Origin: Crossaster papposus
Taxonomy: Eukaryota > Echinodermata > Asteroidea > Velatida > Solasteridae
Assembly (NCBI GenBank): GCA_037893245.1
Contig: JBAIAA010000783.1
Span: 1,240,001 to 1,304,000 of the forward strand
Length of the DNA stretch: 64,000 nucleotides
Direction: 5' to 3'
Shown: positions 43,151 through 55,259 of the stretch, one piece after another
Position numbering within the stretch: position 1 is the first letter of the stretch
Layout of the letters: every line of letters starts with the position of its first letter
Made by a program: the position numbers and the translations under genes
The notes under the pieces: model-generated
The model's database searches: none
What the model was told of the DNA's origin: nothing
What the model saw: only the letters and a program-made list of their open reading frames with translations

Positions 43151-43180
43151 GGGGGGGGGGGGGCGGTGTCACACCCCCCA
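42957..43180. other. GC-rich stretch after the 18S relic, possible ITS1-like remnant
   Basis: GC-rich sequence with a C run (43083-43092), (TG)n and a G run (43134-43163). Its position fits ITS1, but ITS is not conserved enough to recognise by eye. 5.8S was not found. Confidence 0.35.
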
Positions 43181-43860
43181 ATAATTTTCCTCAGTCGGCA
43201 ATTCGAGCCTCGGTCGGCAAATTGACCACAAAACTCAGTCGACCGAGGCTCTAAATGCCGACTGAGGGAAATAACACAGAAAGCCCTCTTGGTAATTCTC
43301 TAGCATACTTTATTCGTCTAACGTCAGGTGTACATTGACCCCCATTTGACCCTACCTTATTGTGAGACTTGAGACCAAGTGACCTTTAGGCAGGTGACTG
43401 GAAGTTCAAAGTTACCACAGAACAGTAAATCCTAATGTCCTTATCCCAGTTCAAGTTTCCACAGAACTAAATCTAAAATGTTAACCTTGATTTGTGAAAT
43501 AGGCCTATCCACAATGTGTACACTACACTGAATTGATAAAAGTAGGCGATTTTGCAGTGAACTGTTTAAGGCGATGATGTCTTGGTGTTGATCACCTTTT
43601 GATCATGATGCCAGTCATCCCCGCTCCCTTTATGAGATCCGCTCAGAAGAAAATTATGCAATAAAAAATGCCAAGAAAATATTAGCAAATTTGATTTAAA
43701 GAGTCAGAGGAAAGTATCAAGGAAATGCCTCAGATTGCACCACAGAGCATCTAGAATCTATTTTTTTCCCGGGGCCCTTAAGCGGGCCCCGGACCCCACG
43801 CCGAAATGGCCTCGGGCTCGCTAGGCTCCGAGTCGGAAAATTCACTTACACACCTTCCCC
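43181..43860. other. Gene-free stretch with small palindromes
   Basis: GAGCCTCGGTCGGCAA near 43206 pairs with GACCGAGGCTC near 43241. At 43728-43860 a repeat related to 36243-36400 includes GGGGCCC palindromes. No gene seen. Confidence 0.55.
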
Positions 43861-44240
43861 CTCCCAATGAAAATGTACTCGCTACGCCCCTGCTCAGCCC
43901 GTCGTGGGCGGCACCGGCTTAGCTTGGGGCGGCTACACCGCGATTGTCCGGGTTGCTCCCAGGGGAATCCGCCGTGGCGTGGCCGGTCGACGCTTAGTAT
44001 CCGCCCCACCCACTTGGCTGGTTGTCCCCTATCTTGAGAAAGGGGAGCGATTTACGGGCCTCTCGGGCCTTGGGCCGCCGGTGGCCGCACTGCGCGACGA
44101 TAGTATGAGACAAGTGTGTCGGTTAGAGGCGGGGAAGAGACGGTTTGTTTTGACCCAGCGGTTAGAGGCGAGAGGCGCGCGCTGATGGGCCGCGAAGTGG
44201 TGCGGGTGGTGCCCGTACGGGCGATAGAGAGACACATCCA
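43861..44240. other. GC-rich island, unidentified
   Basis: Markedly GC-richer than its flanks. Open in more than one frame but without a recognised protein. Could be an rDNA spacer piece linked to the 18S relic, but I cannot support this from the sequence. Confidence 0.3.
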
Positions 44241-44369
44241 CAATGTGAGAGATAACAACCAAAAATATGACAAAACATCGATCAGGTGAGAGGACCCGCT
44301 GGATTGTAGCATATAACTAAACGGAGAAAAAAAAATAACCAAGATTTCTCCAGTACTAATACAAACTTT

Positions 44370-44760
44370 AAAAAGGCAGTCATTTTGGGCACCTTGGTTA
44401 TGGATACTTATGAGTTTGAAATTTTTATTAGATTTTATTAGATTCTTTGTGCCTTAAAACATATCTTTAGACTTTTATTTCTTACCTGCTTGGTTGCAAA
44501 CATGATGATAATTGACATTTGGCGGCCGTTTTCGACACCATCTTGGACACCATCTTGGTTTTAAATACTTATAGGTTTGGAATCCTTTCGATAATGATTT
44601 TATTAGATTCCTTGTCCTTTAAAGCATATGTTTAGACACTTCATTTGTATTTCTAACTTGTTTGGTTGCAAAGTTATGCTAAACATGGAAAATGGGGGCC
44701 ATTTTGGAGGCCATTTTGGACGCCATCTTGTATTTTGGAGAGAGCTCCAGGGGGATTTTT
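44370..44760 (+). repeat. Two diverged tandem units of about 185 bp
   Basis: The unit (TTGGTT...TACTTATGAGTTTG, TTTTATTAGATTCTTTGTGC, CTTGGTTGCAAA, CCATCTTGGA) appears at about 44390-44540 and again at about 44555-44730. The following TTTTTAGGGACTTTTAGTATG resembles 41046-41070, before the 18S relic. Confidence 0.7.
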
Positions 44761-45439
44761 AGGGACTTTTAGTATGTTATTCTACTGATATTCCTGGACG
44801 TATCCTGTAATATTTAGCTTGTTATAAGCTATTTCCAGGTTTTGGTTTATTATGACCTACTCACTCGAAGGTCTTGGATGAGTTGGCACATTGGGGGCGC
44901 GGTCAGACTATTTGCATATCTATAATAATCGCATTGTCTGGCTTTCGCCATTCACTTCAGGTTCTTGCACGTATGCTAAGAGTTGTCGTTTTCTGAACCC
45001 GTCTTACTTGATTGCGTTCTCCCTAGGCATAACCCTCCCATTTCTTGATCTATTGCTCTATCATTTCTGGTGTGGTTTGCTCTTTCGGTTGTTTGTATTT
45101 TCTTCATTTTTTCAGGTTTGTCCGCCTCTTTGTGCTATATGCCTGTGTTATGCAAGGTCATTGGTCAAGACAATGTCCATTCACTGCAGCCAATGCCGGC
45201 AGCTACCAGCAAAGGTCGAGAACCAGATTCGGCCCCTCATTCAGACCCGCTGCCACAAGGAGTTTCCCGGGCCAAGCACCTTTGTCGTTCTGACCATTAC
45301 TGCCCTCAGTTGCCGATACAGCGGTCGAGCTCTCCAAAGAATCCAGGGCTCAAGTCTCCTCCTAATCCGCACCTGAGCAGTAACCCTACCATCCAGAAGT
45401 TTCCTGATGTCATTCAGGTACCATGTGATTTTCAATACG

Positions 45440-46160
45440 ACTATCTAAGTTCCGATAATTTGTTTGTGAAGGGTAGATTAAAATCACATTGTGGTTTCTG
45501 GGAGCATATTGGTGCTCCAGGTATGATCTTGTCCATTATCAATACAATGAAGGTTTAAAGTTATGGTTTATTGAAGATCACCCGCCTATGAACCTCCGTA
45601 ACAACGTTTCAGCTTTGTGTAATTCATCCTTTGTTACAGAATCTATTTTAGAATTATTGGCTTCTGGTAGAATCAAGGAGAGCTGTTTACCATCTTATGT
45701 TACTAGTCCACTCGCTGTTGTTTGTCAAACTTCCAACAAGGAACGCTTGATTCTGGATTTGAGTCAATTAACTGAACAAGTTTGTGCAAAAGAACCATTT
45801 CAAAATAGACGATTGGAAAATCGCATTACCATACTTCAGTTCGGATGCTCTTTTGTTTTCATTTGATTTAAAATCTGGATCTCATCACGTTGACAATGCC
45901 CAACCAGTATTTGGGCTTTTCATGGCACATTGATGGCATTCGGCGATATTTTCAGTTCACAGTTCTCCATTTTGGCCTTACCTCTGCCCCCTGGATCTTC
46001 ACTAAAATTATGAAACCTTTGGTTTCACATTGGCGCTCTTGTGGTATGTTTTTTGCCCTTTATCTAGATGATGGTTTTATAGTTGTACCCCAATTGAATT
46101 TGTCCCCAGATCAGCATCGCATTGGCCTCGCAGGTTTCTGCCCATGTTAGAGACCTAATG
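45440..46160 (+). pseudogene. DIRS-like reverse transcriptase, frameshifted
   Basis: Entry FWEHIGAPGMILSIIN (about 45500-45546), then another frame with PPMNLRNNVSALCNSSFVTE (about 45584) and LILDLSQLTEQ, then a third frame from about 45890 with YLGFSWHIDGIRRYFQFTVL, FGLTSAPWIFTKIM and the catalytic YLDD at about 46059-46070. Two frame changes prevent a product. Confidence 0.8.
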
Positions 46161-46229
46161 AAAGCCGGTTTCATTTACAACATAAGCAAAAGTGTTTGAA
46201 AGCCTACCCATTCCATTGTTTGGCTCGGT

Positions 46230-46690
46230 ATGACTTGGGATTCCAGTTTGGGTACTCTCAAAGTTTTAGATCGTAGAATACTTCAGATAGCCATACTTTT
46301 TCTGCTAAATTCCCCTTCTTGCTCATTCAGGGAACTTCATTCCTTTGTAGGTCAGATTATTTCTTTGTCGCCAGTATTAGGCAACGTTACCAGGCTCATG
46401 ACCCGGTTTGTCAAACCCGCATAGCTCAAGTCTATGACGAAAATCGAGTGATTATCATCGATGATCAGTGCCTAAACGAGATTCACTTTTGGCGTGATAA
46501 TGTCTCCCATCTTAATATTCGGCACGTTTTCCTTTCCCCAAGGGTAAACAAAGTTACTATATTTCCAGATGCAAGTTCAGTAGGATTGGGTGCCATTATA
46601 TGCAACAAAAATCACGTTGCACATACAAATTTGACTCCTGAAAAAAGGGCACAGTGTTCAACCTGGCGTTAACTTGAAGCTATTTCGTTT
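46230..46690 (+). pseudogene. DIRS-like RNase H fragment
   Basis: Contains MTWDSSLGTLKVLDRR and FRELHSFVGQIISLSPVLGN, then in the next frame FWRDNVSHLN, FPDASSVGLGAII and HTNLTPEKRAQCSTWR. The reading stops at TAA (46671-46673), just before the first 5' hairpin of the repeat complex. Confidence 0.75.
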
Positions 46691-46692
46691 TT

Positions 46693-47949
46693 AGCTGTTT
46701 CGGCATTTCAGCCGAAACAGCTTTTGTTTTCGTTAAAGTTTTTTTTTTTTTTTTCCCTTTTTTTCTTCCGTTTCAGACTCCTCTCCATAGAGTTTGTACA
46801 CGTTTTTTCTTCAGCCAATACACTTTGACACTTTAGAAAACCCGATCGACTTAAGACTTGGTATACACTTAGACTACCACCCACAGATGGTCCTTGAACA
46901 AAATCGTCACGATTTCGTCATTCATGGTCACGTGACGTCACTTTAAAGGTGCGATTTTTTCCCATAGGTTTTGTACACGTTTTTCTTCAGACTATTGACT
47001 TTGACACTTTGGTAAATCCGATCGACTTGAGACTTGGCATACACTTAGACCACCATCCCTAGGAGGGCCAGGAGAAAAATCGTCATGATGACGTCATCGT
47101 GGGTCTTGTGACCTCACATTAAAGGTGCAGTTTTTGAGACCCTATATCTCTGAAAGTACAGGACCGATTGGGGTCAAACTTGGTATACAAGTATTCCACG
47201 ATGTGTTATAGACGAAAATTAAGATGACATCATGATGACATAATCGGGTGTCATGTGACGTTAAATTAAAGGTGCAGTTTTTCCCATAGGATTTGTACAC
47301 ATTTTTGTTCAATCAATATATTTTGGGCACTTTGGTAAATCCGATCGACTTGAGATTTGGCACATACTTAGACCAGCATATGTAGATGGTCCTAGAAGAA
47401 ATTCGACACAATTGCGTCATTCAAGGTCACGTGACGTCACGTTAAAGGTTCAATTTTTCCCCCATAGGTTTTGTACACGTTTTCCTTAGACTATTGACTT
47501 TGACATTTTCGTAAATTTGATCGACTTGAGACTTAGCACACACCTCAACCACCATCTCCGGCAGGGCCCAGAGGAAAATCGTCATGATGACGTCATCATG
47601 GGTCATGTGACGTCACATTAAAGGTTCAATTTTTAAGACCCTCTATCTCTGGAAGTACATGCCTGATTAGGGCAAAACTTGGTATGCAAGTATTCCATGA
47701 TGTGTTATAGACGCAAATTAAGATGACGTCATGATGACATCACCGGGTGTCATCTGACGTCACATTAAAGGTGCAGTTTTTCCCCATAGGATTTGTACAC
47801 GTTGTTTTTTAACCAATATATCTTTGGCACTTTGGTAAATCCGATCGACTTTAAACTTGGCACACACTTAGACCACCACACACACACATAATGAAAGACA
47901 TTTTAGACACCCGAAACAGCTCTGTGTTTGTCCACAAACACATGTCTAG
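46693..47949 (+). mobile_element. Repeat element A1 (HINE-like), complete
   Basis: 5' hairpin AGCTGTTTCGGC/GCCGAAACAGCT at 46693-46722, then TTTTGTTTTCGTTAAAG and a T-tract. The core is about 150-175-bp repeats. Near the 3' end CGAAACAGCT (47912-47921) repeats the hairpin's second half, followed by hairpin TGTGTTTGTCCACAAACACA (47923-47942) and CTAG (47946-47949), then T. Sub-terminal inverted repeats, a 3' hairpin and an internal tandem core match the plan described for non-autonomous Helentrons. No protein is encoded. Confidence 0.7.
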
Positions 47950-48429
47950 TTTTTCTTTTTAGCTGTTTCGGCAATTCAGCCGAAACAGCTTTTGTTTTCG
48001 TTAAAGTTTTTTTTTTTTTTTTTTTTGCTTTTTCGCAAATTTTGCGAAAAAGCCTTTGTTTCTGTTCTGATTTTTTTTTTTCTTCTTCTTCTTCTTCTTC
48101 TTCTTCTTTTTTTCTTTTAGTAACCTAAACTCCATAGACTTTGTACACGTTTTTTCTGCCAGTCACTTTTAATAGAAAACAAAGTCGTATTTCCATAAAA
48201 CTTAACCCAGGTGAAGACCCTATAGTGAACTCGTGTCTCGCCGAAAAACGTAATGGTGACGTCATCAGGGGTCACGTGACGTCATCTTAAAGGTGTAATT
48301 GATTTAATCTTTGAAAATCAATAACAAATCAACCGCAAAAGACCGAAACTTAATTTTTGTGGCAATAGATAGAATAATCCAGGATCTTAATTTTATCTCG
48401 TGTGCGTGAAATCACGTGACCCTTCCTTC

Positions 48430-48448
48430 CGGTCTAAACCGGAAGTGC
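48430..48448. promoter_or_regulatory. Palindromic ETS-like site pair in B-type units
   Basis: CTTCCGGTCTAAACCGGAAG places two CCGGAAG (ETS-type) words head to head. It recurs near 49469, 50054, 51836, 52876, 53333, 54578, 58117 and 58977. The conserved palindrome may instead be a structural part of the element. Confidence 0.4.
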
Positions 48449-48552
48449 CTCATAATTTGAAAGTGAAAAATGATATGAACTTACTTTCAACGATGTTAGT
48501 GTCTGGCTACAATGTATTTTTCAAAAAAAATATTGGTGACGTCATAACATGT

Positions 48553-48573
48553 TATAGCGCCCTCTAGCGGCAG
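48553..48573 (-). promoter_or_regulatory. CTCF-like motif in B-type units (first of eight)
   Basis: The minus strand reads CTGCCGCTAGAGGGCGCTAT, close to the CTCF core (CC-N-N-N-AG-N-GGGCGC). The same sequence recurs at 49593, 50180, 51963, 53001, 54708, 58243 and 59104 with few changes. Binding is not shown by sequence alone. Confidence 0.4.
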
Positions 48574-51266
48574 TTAACAAAATTGTTAAAATGAATAATC
48601 TGTTGATGTGTGTGGCGAAGTTTGCTGAAATCACTTTATAACCGGTGTATTTAATCAGCTTCATGGTAGGAACAAGTTGACGGGAAGAAAAAATTATGAC
48701 GTCACCAGACCGGAAGTTAGAATGAAAAGACTCCTTTTCCTTTGAAAATTCCTAAAAAATTAATCCTGACAGATACAATCTTGATTTTTGCTCTAAAGGT
48801 TAATGTAAAAGTAGTTCTCGAACTTCCCTGTGTTTTGGGGCAAAAAACGAACTTGAACATACCCTGCGGCACCCTTGAAATGTAATCGATTTGGCCTAGG
48901 TGCAAAAAGCATTGACCCCTTACGTACGTGTGTATGGCACACGTATAATATACATGCTAGTACATGTACGTATACACTGATAGTGTATTATGTATTGAGC
49001 GAATGTATCACCACTGACATCGTTCGTGCAAGCACATGTACGCTTACCCAAGAGGACACTAGCCGCCAACCTGTGAAACAGGATGACGTCAACAAATTGC
49101 CCATGGGGAAGGGCGCCGCGTACGACAGGTAGGTAAACACGCTTTCGGCTACGCAGAATCCAACCCCGTAGACTTTGTAAACGTTGCTTGCACAATTCAA
49201 AGCACTTTTAACGGAAAAACAAAGTCGTATTCCCATAAACTTGACCCAGGTGAAGACCCAATAGTGAACTCCAGTCTCGCTGACAGACACCACGAGGAAG
49301 ACGTCATCAGGGCCACGTGACCTTATCTTAAAGGTGCAATTGATTTAATCTTTAAAAATAAATAACAAATCAACCACAAAAGACCGAAACTTGATTTGTG
49401 TGGCAATAGATAGAATAATCCAGAATCTTCATTTTATCTCGTGTGCTAAAATCACGTGACCCTTCCTTCCGGTCCAAACCGGAAGTGCCTCATAATTTGA
49501 AAGTGAAAAATGATATGAACTTACTTTCAACGATGTTAGTTTCTGGCTAGAATAAACTTTTCCAAAAAAAATCAGGCGACGTCATCATATGTTATAGCGC
49601 CCTCTAGCGGCAGGTTAAAAAATGGTTAAAATGAATAATCTGTTGATGTGTGTGGCGAAGTTTGCTGAAACCACTTTATAACCGGTGTATATAATCAGCT
49701 TCATGCTTAGACCATATTGGGAAGGAGAAATATTTATGACGTCACCAAACCGGAAGTTACAATGAAAAATCCTTTAAACCTTAAACAATCGCTTAAAAAT
49801 CACCCGCTATAGATATAATCCAGATTTTTGCATCAGATAGCAAAGTAAAGACAGCTCTCGAGCTTTATGTTAATTACGTCACGATGACGTCATCAAATGT
49901 CAGATTACAAGCAACCAAATATTTATAGATTTAATCTTTGAAAATCAATATAAAATCAACTGTAAGAGATATGATTTAGATTTTTAAGGGAATTGATAGA
50001 TTAATCCATGGTCTTCATAATTTGTATTACATGCAAAAAAACCTGACCCTTCCTTCCGGTCCAAACCGGAAGTGCATTATAATTTAAAAGTGGAAAACGA
50101 TGTGAACTTACTTTCAACGATGTTAGGCGCTGGCTAGGTTGTAAGTAACAAACAAGTTAACGGTGACTTCTTAAAATGTTATAGCGCCCTCTAGCGGCAT
50201 GTTGACAAATGTTACGTCATATTACGATTATATTTGAATTATTACGTTTTTCGACATTTAAGTCATATCTCAGCAACGGAACGTGCTAACATAACATACG
50301 TTTGTATTGTTAGGTGATAGATAGTTGCACAAAAAGTTCACAAACGTGTGACGTCATCGTTTTAATCAGTTTGGATGCATTTTAATCTGTTTAAATTAAC
50401 TTAAATTCGTTTTCGATGATTTTAAATTATTTTGATGGTATAAAAGTTCAATTTTTGAAAAAATTAATGTAAAAAATTGCGAAAGCGAAAAAGCCCTATG
50501 TTCTGTTCCTCGAACAGACGTAGTTCTAGTTTTTTCCTTTTTTTCTTTTTTTTCTTCCGTTTCAGACTCCTCTCCATAGGGTTTGTACACGTTTTTTCTT
50601 CAGCCAATACACTTTGACACTTTGGTAATTCCGATCGACTTGAGACTTGGCATACATTTAGACAACCACCCAAAGACGGTCCTAGAAGAAATTTGTCACG
50701 ATTACGTCATTCGTGGTCACGTGACGTCACGTTAAAGGTGCAATTTTTCCCCATAGGATTTGTACACGTTTTTCTTCAGACTATTGACTTTGACACTTTG
50801 GTAAATCCGACCGACTTGAAACTTGGCATACACTTAGAACGCCACCCCCAGATGTTCCACGAAGAAATTCGGCACGATTGCGTCTTTCAAGGTCACGTGA
50901 CGTCACGTTAAAGGTTCAATTTTTCCTCCATAGGTTTTGTACACGTTTTTCCTTAGACTATTGACTTTGACACTTTAGTAAATTTCATCGACTTGAGACT
51001 TGGCACACACTTAGACCACCATCCACAGACAGTTCTAGAAGAAATTCGGTACGATTACGTCATTCAAGGTCACGGGCGTCACATTAAAGGTTTAATTTTC
51101 CCCTATAGGTTTTGTACACGTTTTTCTTTAGACTATTGACTTGGACACTTTAGTAAATCTGATCGACTTGAGACTTGGCACACACCAAAGACCATCAACA
51201 CATATTGAAAGACACTCGAAACAGCTCTGTGTTTGTCCACAAACACATGTCTAGTTTTTTCTTTTT

Positions 51267-51317
51267 AGCTGTTTCGGCAATTCAGCCGAAACAGCTTTTG
51301 TTTTCGTTAAAGTTTTT
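51267..51317 (+). mobile_element. 5' end of element A3
   Basis: 5' hairpin (51267-51296) plus TTTTGTTTTCGTTAAAG, then interrupted by the A4 hairpin. Its body probably resumes at 60190. Confidence 0.7.
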
Positions 51318-51392
51318 AGCTGTTTCGATTTTTCACCGAAACAGCTTTTGTTTTCGTTAAAGTTGTTTTTTTTTTTTTTTTTTTTTTTGGGG
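51318..51392 (+). mobile_element. 5' end of element A4
   Basis: Hairpin AGCTGTTTCG/CGAAACAGCT (51318-51346, different loop) and a T-tract of about 28 T that ends at the C1 hairpin. Its body probably resumes at 59469. Confidence 0.65.
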
Positions 51393-51446
51393 GGGTTTTT
51401 CGCTTAAAAGCGAAAAACCCTTTCTTTTCGTTCTGTTTGTTTTATT
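51393..51446 (+). mobile_element. 5' end of element C1
   Basis: A third hairpin type, GGGTTTTTCGC/GCGAAAAACCC with loop TTAAAA (51393-51420), followed by TTTCTTTTCGTTCTGTTTG. It is related to but distinct from B. Its body probably resumes at 54249. Confidence 0.6.
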
Positions 51447-54248
51447 GGCTTTTTCGCAAATTTTGCGAAAAAGCCTTTGTTTCTGTTCTGATTTTTTTTT
51501 TTCTTCTTCTTCTTTTTTCTTTTCTTTTAGTAACCTAAACCCCATAGACTTTGTACACGTTTTTTCTGCCCGTCACTTTTAATAGAAAACAAAGTCGTAT
51601 TTACATAAAACTTAACCCAGGTGAAGACCCTATAGTGAACTCGTGTCTCGCAGAAATACGTCGTGGTGACGTCATCAGGGGTCACGTGACGTCATCTTAA
51701 AGGTGTAATTGATTTAATCTTTGAAATTCAATAACAAATCAACCGCAAAAGACCGAAACTAAATTTTTGTGGCAATAGATAGAATAATCCATGATCTTAA
51801 TTTTATCTCGTGTGCGTGAAATCACGTGACCCTTCCTTCCGGTCTAAACCGGAAGTGCCTCATAATTTAAAAGTGAAAAATGATATGAACTTACTTTCAA
51901 CGATGTTAGTGTCTGGCTACAATGTATTTTTCAAAAAAAATATTGGTGACGTCATAACATGTTATAGCGCCCTCTAGCGGCAGTTTGAAAAATTGTTAAA
52001 ATGAATAATCTGTTGATGTGTGTGGCGAAGTTTGCTGAAATCACTTTATAACCGGTGTATTTAATCAGCTTCATGCTAGGAACAAGGTGACGGGAAGAAA
52101 AAATTATGACGTCACCAGACCGGAAGTTAGAATGAAAAGACTCCTTTTCCTTTGAAAATTCCAAAAAAATTAAACCTGACAGATACAATCTTGATTTTTG
52201 TTCTAAAGGTTAATGTAAAAGTAGTTCTCGAACTTCCCTGTATTTTGGGGCAAAAAACGAACTTGAACATACCCTGCGGCACCCTTGAAATGTAATCGTT
52301 TTGGCCTAGGTGCAAAAAGCATTGACCCCTTACGTGTGCATGGCACACGTATAATATACATGCTAGTACATGTACGTATACACTGATAGTGTATTATGCA
52401 TTGAGCGAATGTATCACCACTGACATCGTTCGTGCAAGCACATGTACGCTCACCCAAGCGGACACTAGCCGCCAACCTGTGAAACAAGATGACGTCATCA
52501 AATTGCCCATGGGGAAGGGCGCCGCGTACGACAGGTAGGTAAACACGCTTTCGGCTACGCAGAATCCAACCCCGTAGACTTTGTAAACGTTGCTTGCACA
52601 ATTCAAAGCACTTTTAACGGAAAAACAAAGTCGTATTTCCATAAACTCGACCCAGGTGAAGACCCAATAGTGAACTCCAGTCTCGCCGACAGACACCACG
52701 AGGAAGACGTCATCAGGCCCACGTGACCTTATCTTAAAGGTGCAATTGATTTAATCTTTGAAAATCAATAAAACATCAACCGCAAAAGACCGAAACTTGA
52801 ATTTTGTGGCAATTAATAGAAAAAAATCCAGGATCTTCATTTTATCTCGTGTGCGTGAAATCACGTGGCCCTTCCTTCCGGTCTAAACCGGAAGTGCCTC
52901 ATAATTTGAAAGTGAAAAATGATATGAACTTACTTTCAACGATGTTATTGTCTGGCTAGAATAAACTTTTCAAAAAAATTCCGGCGACGTCATAACATGT
53001 TATAGCGCCCTCTAGCGGCAGGTTGAAAATGATTTCTATATTTAATCTTTTAAAATCTTTATAAAATCAACTATGAAAGATCTGAGTTCGAATTTCACGC
53101 GATTTTATAGCATAATCGAGCGCCTTCATATTTGTGAACTCATGTCTCGCAGAAGGACGCCATTATGACGTCATCAGGGGTCACGTGACGTCATCTTAAA
53201 GGTGCAATAGATTTAATTTTTGAAAATCAATAAATCAACAGCAAATGCCCTGAACTTGAAGTTTGTGGCGATTGATAGAATAATTCAGGATCTTTATTTT
53301 ATCGCCCGGGCGTAAAATCACTTGGCCCTTCCTTCCGGTCCAAACCGGAAGTGCAATACAACAAGCAGCGGCCTAGAGCTGAATATCTTAAAGCCGTGCA
53401 CCAATTTTCCAGAGGAGCACGTACTGAATACAGGAACTTGTGTGTAGTAATTATACATTTCAAATGGGGGTCGGGGTAGTACCCAGGGGCGCACATATAT
53501 CTCCAACGGGAAGGAAGGACGTCCTCCGTAGTTACGCCACCACTACAGCTATATACCAAGGGGTGTCAATCATATACTTTCATTAAAACAATTTATTTCA
53601 AAAAAATTCCAATTTATTTCCAATAAGTTTTTGAGCTGTACGCCTATTTGTATCCTTTATTTGATCCTTGGACGTGTGTGACTTCGTAATGACGTCATCA
53701 AAAACATAACTTTAAAAAATAAACAAAAGAATAGGTCCGATCGTCATGAAACTTGAGAAGTTAGATACGATCATTGGTACGCAAAACCGAAGTGACGTAT
53801 TACTGACGTTATCAATTCATTTTTAATGAATTTTTCTTTCTTTCTAATTTTATTCCACTTAAAAAATTCACACTTCCTTTGATCAGATTGACTGCAGACT
53901 TGGCACAGACCAATATCATAGTGACAATATGTGAATTGACACGTATTGTCGTGGTGACGTCATCAGGGGGCATGTGACGTCATGAACTTTGATTTTGTTT
54001 ACATGCGTTTATATTCGTTTTATTTTATTTTCAATTCTTTAAAAATGTTTTTAATAGTTTAAATTCGTTCAAAATCATTTAAATTTGATTTAATCTGTTT
54101 AAATTCATTTTAATCTGTTTCAATTCAGTTAAATTCGTTTTGAATGTTTTTTAAGGTATAATAGTTTAATTTCTTGAAAACTAAATCTAAACAAAATGTA
54201 CATGCGAAAAAGCCCTATGTTCTGTTCCTCGAACAGACGTAGTTCTAG
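51447..54248 (+). mobile_element. Repeat element B2, complete
   Basis: 5' hairpin GGCTTTTTCGCAAA/TTTGCGAAAAAGCC (51447-51475), CTT repeats, about 1-kb units starting near 51541 and 52571, then GCGAAAAAGCC (54204-54214), hairpin TCTGTTCCTCGAACAGA (54221-54237), CTAG (54245-54248). Its first 1.5 kb is nearly identical to B1. The 53350-53560 part is unlike B1. Confidence 0.75.
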
Positions 54249-55259
54249 TTTCTTCTTCTTCTTCTTGTTCTTCCGTCAATAAATCGCATAGACTTTGTAC
54301 ACGTTTCATTCTGCCAGTCACTTTTGTCATTAAACAGACTTCAATGTCATTGAAACTTTGCACATACTCGGAACTCATACTGAGCTAGTGCCTAAAACTT
54401 GGATGTCATCATGACGTCACCACGTGACATGTGACGTCATCTTAAAGTTTTAATAATTTAATCTTTGAAAATCAATACAAAATCAACCGCGAAAGACCGA
54501 AACTAGATGTTTGTGGGAATCGATAGAATAATTAAGGGTCTTCATTTTATCTCGTGTGCGTAAAATCACGTGACCCTTCCTTCCGGTCCAAACCGGAAGT
54601 GGCTTATAATTTAAAAGTGGAAAATGATTTGAACTTACTTTCAACGATGTTAGTCTCTAGCTAGGCTGCGCTCTACAAAAAAGTGATCGGTGACATCATA
54701 AATTGTTTTAGCGCCCTCTAGCGGCAGGTTGAAAAATGTTTGAAATGAACAATCTGTTGATGTGTGTGGCGAAGTTTGTTCAAATCACTTTATAACTGAT
54801 GTATATAATCAGCTTCATGATAGGAACAGGTTGACGGAAAGAAAAAAATATGACGTCACCAGACCGGAAGTTATAATGAAATTACCTCTTTTCCTTTAAA
54901 AATTCCTAAAAAATTAACCCAGACAGATATAATCTTGTTTTTTGCTCTAAAGGTTAATGTAAAAGTACTTCTCAAACTTCCCTGTGTTTTGTAGCAAAAG
55001 GCGAACTTGGACATACCCTGAGACACCCTTGAAATTTCATGTTTTATGTCCTTGATTGCACGGCGCCAGTATACGTGTACATAGTATTGAGCGTACTTGC
55101 ACGTACGATGTCAGTACGCTCCCCACATTGTACAATAGAGAAGGGAAGGCGGGACACTGGTATCCATTTGTACGGTGACATGTGAAACACGAGAGTCATC
55201 AACATAGGCCACGAGGAAGGGCGCCGCTTATGGCAGGTAGGTAAACGTGCCTTCGGCAA

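Larger units (their letters stand above)
44990..46690 (+). mobile_element. DIRS-like retrotransposon relic (RT plus RNase H)
   Basis: Plus-strand fragments in three frames form an RT of the DIRS type: VKGRLKSHCGFWEHIGAPGM, then ESILELLASGRIKE, RLILDLSQL, and FFALYLDDGFIVV. RNase H wording (TIFPDASSVGLGAIICN, LTPEKRAQCSTWR) follows. It is cut off at about 46690 where the repeat complex begins. No tyrosine recombinase or split repeats are visible, so the DIRS call rests on the RT wording. Confidence 0.75.
48027..50529 (+). mobile_element. Repeat element B1, nested in A2
   Basis: 5' hairpin GCTTTTTCGCAAA/TTTGCGAAAAAGC at 48027-48053, CTT repeats, two tandem units of about 1 kb (starting near 48133 and 49170). 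Its 3' part has GCGAAAAAGCC (50485-50495), hairpin TCTGTTCCTCGAACAGA (50502-50518) and CTAG (50526-50529), then T. The sequence on both sides of it belongs to A2. Confidence 0.75.
47961..51254 (+). mobile_element. Repeat element A2, split by nested element B1
   Basis: 5' hairpin at 47961-47990 with T-tract to about 48026. Body and 3' end resume at 50530: CCGTTTCAGACTCCTCTCC as in A1, three 175-bp core units (TTTTGTACACG boxes near 50580, 50760, 50936 and 51112), CGAAACAGCT at 51217-51226, hairpin at 51228-51247, CTAG at 51251-51254. Linked to A1 head-to-tail by TTTTTCTTTTT. Confidence 0.7.

Noticed and set aside
42780-43254. Glycine-rich and proline-rich ORFs
   Set aside because: They cross the G tracts next to the 18S relic; the DNA is ribosomal.
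45070-45293. Zinc-knuckle-like GHWSRQCP before the DIRS RT
   Set aside because: Only the second half of a CCHC motif is seen and the first cysteines are missing, so it is not listed as a domain.
48875-49293. Conserved ORFs shared by B1 and B2 (about 91-101 codons)
   Set aside because: Present because B1 and B2 are nearly identical copies; no protein features and not kept in other B-type units.
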